Shown here: piece by piece, positions 15,543 to 23,017 of the stretch
Position numbering within the stretch: the first letter of the stretch is position 1
Layout of the letters: each line of letters begins with the position of its first letter
NCBI RefSeq assembly: GCF_030818075.1
Contig: NZ_JAUSZZ010000001.1
Location: 2,232,001 to 2,296,000, forward strand
Length of the DNA: 64,000 nucleotides
Direction of reading: 5' to 3'
Source of the DNA: Microbacterium proteolyticum
GTDB lineage: Bacteria; Actinomycetota; Actinomycetes; Actinomycetales; Microbacteriaceae
Translations under genes and position numbers: made by a program
Notes under the pieces: generated by a model
Told to the model about the DNA's origin: nothing
Seen by the model: the letters and a program-made list of their open reading frames with translations, nothing else
Databases searched by the model: none

Positions 15543-16952
15543 GTGACCACAGCATCCACACCGACGCCGCAGCCGACGGATGACCCCGAATACGCCGCGA
15601 ACCTGCGGCGCGCGACGCTCGCCTCGAGCATCGGCAGCGCGCTGGAGTATTTCGACTTCGCGCTCTACGGACTGTCGACGGCGCTGATCTTCAACGTCCT
15701 GTTCTTCTCGCAGGACGACCCGGCCCTCGCCACGGTCGCCGCCTTCGCCACCTACGGCGTCGGCTTCCTCGCCCGCCCGTTCGGGGGGCTCTTCTTCGGC
15801 GTCATGGGCGACAAGCTCGGGCGCAAGTGGGTGCTGGTCATCACGATCCTGCTGATGGGCGGGGCGTCCACGGCGATCGGTCTGCTGCCCACGTACGACG
15901 CGGTCGGCATCCTCGCCCCGATCCTGCTCGTGATCATGCGCCTGCTGCAGGGCTTCGGCGCCGGCGCCGAGCAGGCGGGCGCCACGGTGCTCATGGCCGA
16001 GTACGCCCCGGTGAAGCGTCGCGGTTTCTTCTCGGCGCTGCCGTTCATCGGCATCCAGGCGGGAACGCTGCTGGCGGCCGTCGTCTTCAGCCTCATCTCG
16101 CTGCTGCCCGAAGACCAGCTGCTCAGCTGGGGCTGGCGCGTGCCCTTCCTCGCCTCGTTCGTCCTGATCCTGCTCGCGCTGTTCATCCGCATGCGCCTCC
16201 GCGAGACGCCGACGTTCATCGAGCTCGAGAAGACCGAGCAGATCGCCGAGCGTCCCATCCGCGACATCTTCACGCGGGGCCTTCCGGGCGTCATCGTCGG
16301 CATCGGCCTGCGCATGGCCGAGAACGGCGGCTCGTACATGTTCAACACCCTCGCGCTGTCGTTCTTCGTCGCCTCCGTCGGCGGCCAGGCCGACCGGAGC
16401 CTGCTCACCTGGGGTGTCACGCTCGGATCCCTCATCGGCATCTTCTCGGTGCCGCTGACGGGCGCGCTGTCGGACCGGATGGGCCGGCGCACCGTGTACC
16501 GCGCGGGCGCGCTGTTCATGCTGCTGTTCACATTCCCCGCCTGGTGGCTCATCTCGCTCGGCAGCTACCCGATCACCATCGCGGTCATCGCGATCGGCAT
16601 CGGCGTCGCGGTGAACTCCATGCTCGGACCCCAGTGCGCCATGCTCCCCGAGCTCTTCGGCAACCGTCACCGCTACCTCGGCGTGGCGATGGCACGCGAG
16701 ATCTCGGCCGTCCTCGCCGGTGGCCTCGCGGGCGTGCTGGGCGCCTACATCATCGCCGTCAGCGGGGCGAACTGGCTGCTCCTGGCCATCTACATGGCCA
16801 CGCTCGCTCTCATCACCACCGCCTCGACGTTCCTCGTTCCCGAGACCCTGCGCCGCGACCTCACCCGCACCGACGACGCGATCAAGGTCTCGCGTGAAGA
16901 GGCCGGCGAGGGCGTGGACGCCACCACCGTCACCGTCCGGACCATCCGATGA
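15543..16952 (+). CDS. MFS transporter of the metabolite:H+ symporter (MHS) type
   Basis: 469 aa, 12 predicted helices. MHS-type features: SSIGSALEYFDFALYGLSTAL in helix 1, FGGLFFGVMGDKLGRKWVLV (MFS loop 2-3 motif), LLQGFGAGAEQAGATVLMAEYAP, and RRGFFSALPFIGIQAGTLLA. I chose the GTG at 15543 because AAGGAG is 6 nt away; the ATG at 15537 touches the ribosome-binding site. It is first in an operon with a gluconate 5-dehydrogenase-like SDR, an FAH-family protein and an idonate dehydrogenase-like enzyme, so it probably imports an aldonate or ketoaldonate. The stop overlaps the next start (ATGA). Confidence 0.88.
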   Translation: MTTASTPTPQPTDDPEYAANLRRATLASSIGSALEYFDFALYGLSTALIFNVLFFSQDDPALATVAAFATYGVGFLARPFGGLFFGVMGDKLGRKWVLVITILLMGGASTAIGLLPTYDAVGILAPILLVIMRLLQGFGAGAEQAGATVLMAEYAPVKRRGFFSALPFIGIQAGTLLAAVVFSLISLLPEDQLLSWGWRVPFLASFVLILLALFIRMRLRETPTFIELEKTEQIAERPIRDIFTRGLPGVIVGIGLRMAENGGSYMFNTLALSFFVASVGGQADRSLLTWGVTLGSLIGIFSVPLTGALSDRMGRRTVYRAGALFMLLFTFPAWWLISLGSYPITIAVIAIGIGVAVNSMLGPQCAMLPELFGNRHRYLGVAMAREISAVLAGGLAGVLGAYIIAVSGANWLLLAIYMATLALITTASTFLVPETLRRDLTRTDDAIKVSREEAGEGVDATTVTVRTIR

Positions 16953-17716
16953 CCGGCGCCTTCGACCTGACCGGCCGCCTCGCCCTGGTGACGGGGTCGA
17001 GCCGCGGGATCGGCCGCACCCTCGCGCAGGGGCTCGCCGAGGCGGGTGCGACGGTGATCGTGCACGGGCGGGATGCCGAGACGGCGGGCCGTGCCGCGGA
17101 CGAGATCTCGGCGTCGACCGGGGTGGGTGCCCACGTCGCGACGTTCGACGTGGGGGACTCGGCCGCGGTGGATGCCGGGATCTCCGCGATCGAGCAGGCC
17201 CACGGCGTGCCCGACATCGTCGTCAACAACGCCGGCGTGCAGCGCCGCGCACCGATCGCGGAGTTCGCCGACACGGACTGGGACGACCTCGTGCGAACGA
17301 ATCTGTCGAGCGCGTTCTACGTCTCGCGTCGGGTCGCTGCCGGGATGATCGCCCGCGGCTCGGGCAAGCTCGTGCAGATCGGCAGCGTGCAGTCGCAGCT
17401 CGCGCGTCCCTCGATCGCCGCGTACGGCGCGACGAAGGGGGCCATCGCGATGCTGACGAAGGGCCTGTGCGCCGACCTCGCGCCGCACGGCATCCAGGCC
17501 AACGCCATCGCGCCCGGCTACTTCGCCACCGAGTTGACCCAGGCCCTCGTCGACGACGAGCAGTTCTCGTCGTGGGTGCGCACCCGTACCCCGGCGGGCC
17601 GATGGGGGGACACCAGCGATCTGGTGGGGACGCTGGTGTTCCTCTCGAGCTCGGCCAGTGACTTCGTCAACGGCCAGACGATCTACGTCGACGGCGGAAT
17701 GACGGCGGTGGTCTGA
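16949..17716 (+). CDS. Short-chain dehydrogenase, gluconate 5-dehydrogenase (IdnO)-like
   Basis: 255 aa classical SDR. Cofactor motif TGSSRGIG (15-22), NNAG in VVNNAGVQRR, catalytic Ser in IGSVQSQ and YxxxK in YGATKGAIAML. The start FDLTGRLALVTGSSRGIG and the end NGQTIYVDGGMTAVV resemble gluconate 5-dehydrogenases, which reduce 5-keto-D-gluconate to D-gluconate. It overlaps the transporter gene by 4 nt and the FAH-family gene by one base. With the idonate 5-dehydrogenase downstream it would complete L-idonate to gluconate. Specificity is inferred from context. Confidence 0.85.
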   Translation: MTGAFDLTGRLALVTGSSRGIGRTLAQGLAEAGATVIVHGRDAETAGRAADEISASTGVGAHVATFDVGDSAAVDAGISAIEQAHGVPDIVVNNAGVQRRAPIAEFADTDWDDLVRTNLSSAFYVSRRVAAGMIARGSGKLVQIGSVQSQLARPSIAAYGATKGAIAMLTKGLCADLAPHGIQANAIAPGYFATELTQALVDDEQFSSWVRTRTPAGRWGDTSDLVGTLVFLSSSASDFVNGQTIYVDGGMTAVV

Positions 17717-18453
17717 TGCGCATCGCCCGTGTGACCACTTCGAACGGGGCGACGACCGTGCGCGTCACCGACGACGGTCGATTCGTCCCGATCACCGACC
17801 CGTACGCCGCGTTCGCGGCGGGCGCGGAGCCTCAGGATGCCGCCGCCCCCGTCGACGGCGAGCTCGCCGCCCCGTGCACGCCCACCGTCGTCGTCGGCAT
17901 CGCTCAGAACGGCCCCGGCCACGCGTCGCCGGTGCAGGCGTGGCTGAAGAGCCCGCGCACCGTGACCGCGACGGGGCGCGAGGTGTCCCTGCGTCGCGAC
18001 GCCGGCCAGACCGTGGCCGAGGCCGAGGTGGCCGTCGTCATCGGGCGCGACACCACCGGCCTGACCGCCGAGACCGCGCACGCCTACGTGCTCGGCATCA
18101 CCGCGGTGAACGACCTGTCGAGCCCCGACCGGTCGGTGTTCGATCCCCGCAACTTCGAGTCGAAGTCGGGGGAGGGGTACACACCCCTCGGGCCGTGGAT
18201 CGACACCGACCTCTCGATCGACGACGACCTGCCGATGGCTCTTCTCGCCGACGGCGTGGAGCGCGCCGAGACGTCGTCGGCCGCCCTGCCGATGTCGCTG
18301 CGCGAGTGCCTCGCATATGTCGCGGGATGGACGACCCTCGGCCCGGGCGACATCGTGATGATGGGCGCGCCGTTCTCGCAGGCGCCCATCCACGCCGGTG
18401 AGACCGTCGAGGTCGTCATCGGCCCTCTGCGTCTTCGTACCCCCACCCTCTGA
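17716..18453 (+). CDS. Fumarylacetoacetate hydrolase (FAH) family protein
   Basis: 245 aa. The C-terminal FAH fold shows the metal-binding acidic motif AEAEVAVVIGRDTTGL, then AYVLGITAVNDLS, FESKSGEGYTPLGPWI and PGDIVMMGAP. These enzymes hydrolyse or decarboxylate 2,4-diketo acids or catalyse 2-keto-3-deoxy-acid steps in sugar-acid routes. Translation is coupled to the SDR (TGATG). In this operon it might act on a diketo- or ketodeoxyaldonate, which would mean a route beyond simple idonate to gluconate; the substrate is not visible. Confidence 0.8.
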   Translation: MRIARVTTSNGATTVRVTDDGRFVPITDPYAAFAAGAEPQDAAAPVDGELAAPCTPTVVVGIAQNGPGHASPVQAWLKSPRTVTATGREVSLRRDAGQTVAEAEVAVVIGRDTTGLTAETAHAYVLGITAVNDLSSPDRSVFDPRNFESKSGEGYTPLGPWIDTDLSIDDDLPMALLADGVERAETSSAALPMSLRECLAYVAGWTTLGPGDIVMMGAPFSQAPIHAGETVEVVIGPLRLRTPTL

Positions 18454-18462
18454 GGAGCACTC

Positions 18463-19497
18463 ATGACGAACCTCGCCGTGGTGGCCCACGCCGCCGACGA
18501 CCTGCGCATCGAAGACATCGGAGAGCCCGCCCCGGATGCCGACGAAGCCGTCGTCGCGGTCGCGTACGGGGGCGTCTGCGGGTCGGACCTGCACTACTGG
18601 CGGCACGGCGCCGCGGGTGCGTCGATCCTGCGCGAGCCGCTGGTGCTGGGGCACGAGCTGTCGGGCGTCGTCGTGCGCGCCGCCGCCGACGGGACGGGGC
18701 CCGCCGAGGGCACGCTTGTCGCGGTGCACCCGTTGACCCCGCACGGCGACGGCGTCACGCCCTGGCCGGCCGAGCGCCCCAACCTCGCGCCCGCGTCGAC
18801 GTACCTCGGCTCGGCCATGCACCTTCCCCACACGCAGGGCGGGTTCGCGTCGCGGGTCGCTCTTCCGACGCGCATGCTGTTTCCGCTGCCGACCGGTCTC
18901 GATCTGCAGACCGCCGTGCTCGCCGAACCCGCCGCCGTCGCGTGGCACGCCGTGGAACGGGCGGGCGAGGTCGCGGGACGCCGGGTCGCGGTGATCGGGT
19001 CGGGGCCCATCGGCCTGCTCGCCGTCGCGGTGGCCCGCCACCACGGGGCGGCCGAGGTGGTCGCCACCGATCTGCACGCGCTCCCGCGGTCGCTCGCCGC
19101 CGCCCGCGGGGCGCGGGTGCTCGACGCGCGCGACGAAGACGCCATCGCGACGCTTCACGCCGACGTCGTGATCGAATCGAGCGGAACGGTGCCGGGCCTT
19201 GCCTCCGCCATCGCCGCTGCGGGTCGCGGGGCAACGGTGGTCATGCTCGGCCTGCAGGCGGCCGGCGGCGTGACGGCGCCCCTGGCGACGGCCATCACGC
19301 GCGAGCTGACGCTGACGGGGTCTTTCCGCTTCGGTGACGAGTTCTCGTCGGTGCTGGAGGCATTGGCCGGCGGCCTGCTCGATGTCGAGGGCATCGTGAC
19401 GCACGTGTTTCCGGCATCCGATGCTCTGGCGGCTTTCGCGACCGCGGCAGACGCTTCGCAGTCGTCGAAGGTCGCGCTCGCGTTCGACGCCGCCTGA
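18463..19497 (+). CDS. idnD: Zinc-type alcohol dehydrogenase, L-idonate 5-dehydrogenase-like
   Basis: 344 aa MDR enzyme. Catalytic zinc residues are in YGGVCGSDLHYW and VLGHELSGVV; later Glu is in AEPAAVAWHAVE; the Rossmann motif is GSGPIGLLAVAVA. GSAMHLPHTQGGF and LTGSFRFGDEFSSVLEAL match L-idonate 5-dehydrogenase closely (E. coli IdnD has GSAMYFPHVDGGF and LRGSFRFTSEFN). The four-cysteine structural zinc lobe found in most relatives is missing here: the segment reads PHGDGVTPWPAERPNL with no cysteine. It would oxidise L-idonate to 5-keto-D-gluconate for the SDR upstream. AGGAG precedes the ATG. Confidence 0.82.
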   Translation: MTNLAVVAHAADDLRIEDIGEPAPDADEAVVAVAYGGVCGSDLHYWRHGAAGASILREPLVLGHELSGVVVRAAADGTGPAEGTLVAVHPLTPHGDGVTPWPAERPNLAPASTYLGSAMHLPHTQGGFASRVALPTRMLFPLPTGLDLQTAVLAEPAAVAWHAVERAGEVAGRRVAVIGSGPIGLLAVAVARHHGAAEVVATDLHALPRSLAAARGARVLDARDEDAIATLHADVVIESSGTVPGLASAIAAAGRGATVVMLGLQAAGGVTAPLATAITRELTLTGSFRFGDEFSSVLEALAGGLLDVEGIVTHVFPASDALAAFATAADASQSSKVALAFDAA

Positions 19498-19595
19498 GCA
19501 GTTCGGCGGGAACAGGCCGCGGGGCGTCCGCGCCGCCGCGCGTCCTGCTCGGACGACGTGGCGACCCCGGCGGGGTCGGTCCCCGCGGGTCGGCG

Positions 19596-19721
19596 TCAGT
19601 GCTTCTTGTAGCCCGCGTTGCGCCCCATCGAGAACAGCGCGCCCACGGTGCCGACGAGGCCGATCGTGGCGATTCCGCCGACCACCCAGAGCAGGACGTG
19701 AGAGAAGAAGCCGCTATCCAT
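19596..19721 (-). CDS. 41-aa single-helix membrane protein
   Basis: A short reading frame from ATG 19721 to TGA 19596 with an ideal GGAGG 6 nt upstream. The peptide is MDSGFFSHVLLWVVGGIATI followed by GLVGTVGALFSMGRNAGYKKH: one Gly-rich transmembrane helix and a basic tail. It stands alone between the idonate operon and rplY. No family is recognised, but the ribosome-binding site, helix and codon use support a real gene. Confidence 0.7.
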   Translation of the reverse strand: MDSGFFSHVLLWVVGGIATIGLVGTVGALFSMGRNAGYKKH

Positions 19722-19833
19722 GATGATCCTCCGGGTCGATGTGGCTGTCCGATCCTACCGTCGCGGTCCGCCCGGCTGCGCCTCGAGAGGGTGCGGCACC
19801 CGCGCACGGGTCGTGCGGGGCGTCGCGCGCTGG

Positions 19834-20023
19834 TAGACTTCCGGGGAACTTCGGCGAGGGAGTGCCGCGCACCGACCGGTGCACGTGGCATCCGTGATCG
19901 ACGCGGTGATGCAGGCTCCCCGGCTTTCCTCACGCGCTCGCGTTCGAGTCGAATCCAGACCACACAGGTGCGGGCCACGTCCGCTCACAAGCTGCGGGAC
20001 CACGAGCCCGCGAGGAGAACATC
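19834..20023 (+). promoter_or_regulatory. Promoter and long structured leader of rplY
   Basis: TAGACT at 19834-19839 is a plausible -10, giving a ~180-nt untranslated leader before the rplY ATG. The leader contains short dyads such as CACCGACCGGTG near 19872. It ends with CGAGGAG before the start codon. A regulatory RNA role is possible but only suggested by its length. Confidence 0.45.
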
Positions 20024-20662
20024 ATGTCGGAAGACAACAAGGTCGTCGCGGAGCTCCGCGAGAACTTCGGTAAGGGCTTCGCTCGCCGCCTCCGCGCCGC
20101 GGGCAAGATCCCCGCCGTCATCTACGGTCACGGCACCGACCCCCAGCACGTCGCCCTCCCGGGCCACCAGGTCGCGCTGCTCATCCGCCGTGCCAACGCG
20201 CTGCTCGACCTCGACATCGCCGGCAAGGGTCAGCTCGTGCTCGTCAAGGACGTGCAGAAGGACCCTGTGCGTCAGATCATCGAGCACATCGATCTGCTCG
20301 TGGTCAAGGCCGGCGAGAAGGTCTCGGTCGACGTTCCCGTCGTCGTCACCGGTGAGCCCTTCGCCGGCACCATCGCCACTCTCGACAACACCACCGTGTC
20401 GCTCGAGGTCGAGGCCACTCACATCCCGCAGAACATCGAGGTCGACGTCGAGGGCGCCGAGGACGGCACGCAGATCACCGCGGCCGACCTGAAGCTGCCC
20501 CAGGGCGCCACCCTGGTGACCGAGCCCGAGACCCTGATCGTCGCCGTGTCGGTGCCGCTGGACACCATCGCCGCCGACGCGGAGATCGCCGAGGCCGACG
20601 CCGAGGTCGCCGAGGAGCAGTCCGAAGAGGCCGAGTCCGCCGCCGAGGGCGACGACAAGTAA
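20024..20662 (+). CDS. rplY: 50S ribosomal protein L25/general stress protein Ctc
   Basis: 212 aa. Long (Ctc/TL5) form: N-terminal L25 domain binding 5S rRNA (LRENFGKGFARRLRAAGKIPAVIYGHGTDPQHVALPGHQ), a C-terminal beta domain (EKVSVDVPVVVTGEPFAGTIATLDNTTVSLEVEATHIPQNIEVDVEG), and an acidic Ala/Glu tail (ADAEVAEEQSEEAESAAEGDDK) common in Actinobacteria. Followed by a strong terminator, then pth, the conserved actinobacterial order. Confidence 0.96.
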   Translation: MSEDNKVVAELRENFGKGFARRLRAAGKIPAVIYGHGTDPQHVALPGHQVALLIRRANALLDLDIAGKGQLVLVKDVQKDPVRQIIEHIDLLVVKAGEKVSVDVPVVVTGEPFAGTIATLDNTTVSLEVEATHIPQNIEVDVEGAEDGTQITAADLKLPQGATLVTEPETLIVAVSVPLDTIAADAEIAEADAEVAEEQSEEAESAAEGDDK

Positions 20663-20690
20663 TCCCGCGCGGGATCCGGCCCGCCGACGA

Positions 20691-20720
20691 CGAGGGGGCG
20701 CGTTCTCGCGCCCCCTCGTT
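20691..20720 (+). terminator. Intrinsic terminator of rplY
   Basis: A 12-bp GC stem (20691-20702 with 20707-20718) around TTCT, followed by TTCTCT, 29 nt after the rplY stop. Confidence 0.85.
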
Positions 20721-20786
20721 CTCTGTATCCGGGCTCTCTCGCGACCCGGCGCGATGCGGATCGACGCATCGGGAAGGATGGATGCC

Positions 20787-21371
20787 ATGGCGGACACGTG
20801 GCTCATCGTCGGTCTCGGCAACCCCGGGCCGCGCTACGAGGCGACCCGTCACAACGTCGGGCAGATGGTCATGGACGAACTCGCGGCGCGTCGCCGCGAG
20901 GCGTTTCGCGCGCACAAGGCCAACGCGCGCGTCGTCGAGACGTGGCTCCGCCCGGGGGCGTCCAAGCTGGTGCTCGCCAAGCTGAACTGCTTCATGAACG
21001 TCTCGGGTGGGCCGGTGGCGAATCTCGCCCGCTTCTACGGGGTCGAGGCGGATCATGTCGTGGTCGTCCACGACGAGCTCGACATCCCCTACGACACCAT
21101 CAAGCTCAAGACCGGTGGCGGCCACGGCGGGCACAACGGTGTGCGCGACATCGCTAAGGCGCTCGGTACCGCCGACTTCCCGCGCGTGCGGGTGGGCATC
21201 GGCCGCCCGATGGGTCGTCAGGACCCCGCCGATTGGGTGCTCGACCCCTTCAGCGCGACCGAACGGCAGACCCTGCCCATCCTCGTCTCGGATGCCGCGG
21301 ATGCCGTGGAGCTGCTCGTCGATCAGGGGTTGGTCCCCGCGCAGCAGCGTTTCCACGCCCCTCGCGCCTGA
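20787..21371 (+). CDS. pth: Peptidyl-tRNA hydrolase
   Basis: 194 aa. Releases tRNA from drop-off peptidyl-tRNA. WLIVGLGNPGPRYEATRHNVGQMVMDEL opens the protein with the catalytic His in TRHNVG; KLNCFMNVSGGPV, VVVHDELDIPYDTIKLKTGGGHGGHNGVRDI and FPRVRVGIGRPMG complete the family set. The ATG at 20787 has AAGGA upstream and starts directly at the domain; in-frame ATG 20778 is a weaker alternative. Confidence 0.96.
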   Translation: MADTWLIVGLGNPGPRYEATRHNVGQMVMDELAARRREAFRAHKANARVVETWLRPGASKLVLAKLNCFMNVSGGPVANLARFYGVEADHVVVVHDELDIPYDTIKLKTGGGHGGHNGVRDIAKALGTADFPRVRVGIGRPMGRQDPADWVLDPFSATERQTLPILVSDAADAVELLVDQGLVPAQQRFHAPRA

Positions 21372-21773
21372 GCGACGGGCGAGGTTTCTTCACCTGACCC
21401 GGGCGTGACGGGCCGGCGATCTCGTCGTCGGCTCGGACTCGACGCCTCGACGGGCTCGGCTCCGCAGGCGTCCGTCTGCCCGTAGCGGAAAAGGGCTGGG
21501 CCTCGCCGCTCACCTCACGGTCGCCCGCGTCCGCGTCCGTCTGCCGCCATCGAGGCCGGCCGCTCACCTCGCGGTCGCCCGCGTCGGCGTCGGCAGCGTC
21601 GTACCGGCCCGCGCGTGCGCGGACTACCGGGAGGGCCCCACGGTCTCGCGACCTCCGATCGCCGGAGCACCGTCGACGGCCGGCCGCGCGTCGCCGAGGC
21701 CGACGGGCCGACGCACGTACCGAAGGACGGCACCCGGCTCGACGCCTTCACACCGTGTCAGGGGCACGAAAGA
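21372..21773. repeat. 402-nt gene-free spacer with an imperfect 33-bp direct repeat
   Basis: Two copies of a 33-mer lie at 21505-21537 and 21559-21591, starting GCCGCTCACCTC(a/g)CGG and differing at only two positions. I see no coding signal in the spacer: codon bias is absent and no ribosome-binding site is found. Confidence 0.6.
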
Positions 21774-21806
21774 GAAGACCCCGACCTCGGAGAGGACGGG
21801 GTCTTC
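21774..21806 (-). terminator. Intrinsic terminator of the minus-strand membrane protein gene
   Basis: Ten-base arms GAAGACCCCG (21774-21783) and CGGGGTCTTC (21797-21806). On the minus strand the stem is followed by TCTCTTTC. Confidence 0.8.
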
Positions 21807-21818
21807 GGGGTCGAGCAG

Positions 21819-22316
21819 TTACAGGGTGGAGCCGACACCGGCCGCCGCACCGATGCTGAGAGCGGCGATGACCACGATCCCGCCGAGCACGGCGATGATG
21901 ATCGCGGCGATACCCCAGCCGCGGCCGCGGTTCTTGACCGCTGCGATGATGCCCTGGATGAACCCCCAGAGGCCCAGGATGCCGTAGATCGCGAACGCGG
22001 CGACCGACAGACCGGCGACGGCGACGGCGGACTGCTGGACTTCCGGGGGAAGGGACTCCGGATCGACCTGCCCCGCGGAGGGATCGACGTACTGCGCGAT
22101 GCCCGCGGCCTGCAGCCCGGCCGTGTAGGCCAGGATCGCACCGACGACGACGGCGAGAAGGGAGGCGACGAAGGCGATGATGCCGAGCCTCTTCGACACC
22201 GGCGCCCGGTGCTCGGGGGCGTACGCGGGAGCCGCATATCCACCCGGCGCCGCCGGAACCTCGCTGCGCGTGGGGGGAGGGGTGTACGGCTCCGGCGGAG
22301 GCGGTGTGGTGCTCAC
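21819..22316 (-). CDS. Proline-rich membrane protein of unknown function (DUF4190-like)
   Basis: 165 aa. A Pro-rich cytosolic N-terminus (MSTTPPPPEPYTPPPTRSEV) leads to three hydrophobic stretches: LGIIAFVASLLAVVVGAILAYTAGL, AVAVAGLSVAAFAIYGILGLWGFIQGIIAAV, and WGIAAIIIAVLGGIVVIAALSIGAA. The layout is like the small DUF4190-type proteins common in Actinobacteria. Its terminator is directly downstream. A second protein of similar design lies 142 nt upstream. Function unknown. Confidence 0.75.
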   Translation of the reverse strand: MSTTPPPPEPYTPPPTRSEVPAAPGGYAAPAYAPEHRAPVSKRLGIIAFVASLLAVVVGAILAYTAGLQAAGIAQYVDPSAGQVDPESLPPEVQQSAVAVAGLSVAAFAIYGILGLWGFIQGIIAAVKNRGRGWGIAAIIIAVLGGIVVIAALSIGAAAGVGSTL

Positions 22317-22457
22317 GGGATGCTCCTCTGGTGTCGGCGGGCGGGTGCGCCCGGTTCCGTGTCCGGCGGGCGCGTCGCACCCGTCGCCGCGAGTGTAGGC
22401 ACGCGGGCGGCGCGAGCCGGGAGGGGTGGACGCCCGCCTCTCGGCGCGGTAGCGGGG

Positions 22458-22943
22458 TCAGACCGCGGTCGTCCCGCCCGACATCGTCGCCAGTCCCGCC
22501 ACGAGACCGACGGCGACCAGACCGCCGAAGACCGCCGGGCCCAGCGCCGCGACGACGATGGCGGCGATACCCGCTCCGCGCGCGGACCGCAGCACCGCCG
22601 CCATGGTGCCGAGCACGAGCGCGGTGACGCCGATGACGGTGCCCGCCCAGAAGGCGGTCTCGCCGACGAGCACGACCTCGCGCACCGGTGAGAGGACGCG
22701 CCAGTCCAGCGCGCCCGAGGGGAGCGTCTCGAGCCCCGGCCCTGCGCCGCGGGCGGTCCGGAACGCCGCGAAGCCCCCGATGGCGGATGTCAGGACGGTG
22801 GCCACGACCGACAGCACCAGCGCCCAGACGCCCAGGGGGCGCCGGCGACGGTGGGGTGGCGGGGGAGTGAGAAGCGTTCCGACCGGGGGCGCCACGTGCG
22901 GCGCGGCGAAGACCGGGCCGTTCGGCGCGCTCGGGGAGGTCAT
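22458..22943 (-). CDS. Proline-rich membrane protein of unknown function
   Basis: 161 aa. N-terminal Pro-rich tail, basic HRRRR patch, then hydrophobic segments LGVWALVLSVVATVLTSAIGGF, FWAGTVIGVTALVLGTMAAVL and GIAAIVVAALGPAVFGGLVAVGLVAGL. Same layout as its neighbour at 21819, so they may be distant paralogues. Divergent from mfd; its start is 45 nt from the mfd promoter motif. No family recognised. Confidence 0.7.
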   Translation of the reverse strand: MTSPSAPNGPVFAAPHVAPPVGTLLTPPPPHRRRRPLGVWALVLSVVATVLTSAIGGFAAFRTARGAGPGLETLPSGALDWRVLSPVREVVLVGETAFWAGTVIGVTALVLGTMAAVLRSARGAGIAAIVVAALGPAVFGGLVAVGLVAGLATMSGGTTAV

Positions 22944-22988
22944 GCCGTCACTCTACGAGACACCCCCGCCGTGCCCGACTCGGCCCGA

Positions 22989-23010
22989 TGTCGGAGCCCC
23001 CGCGTACACT
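22989..23010 (+). promoter_or_regulatory. Candidate DNA-damage (PafBC-type) promoter of mfd
   Basis: TGTCGGAG (22989-22996), 8 nt, then TACACT (23005-23010), with the GTG start 7 nt later. It matches the mycobacterial RecA-independent damage promoter layout TGTCRGTG-N8-TAnnnT except for A in place of T. The same arrangement precedes uvrB, uvrA and the GIY-YIG gene here. Confidence 0.7.
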
Positions 23011-23017
23011 CATCCGA

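Noticed and set aside
19562..19577. GACCCCG-GCG-GGGTC hairpin as a terminator after the idonate operon
   Set aside because: Very short stem, no T tract, and it overlaps the convergent small gene's end region; not strong enough to list.
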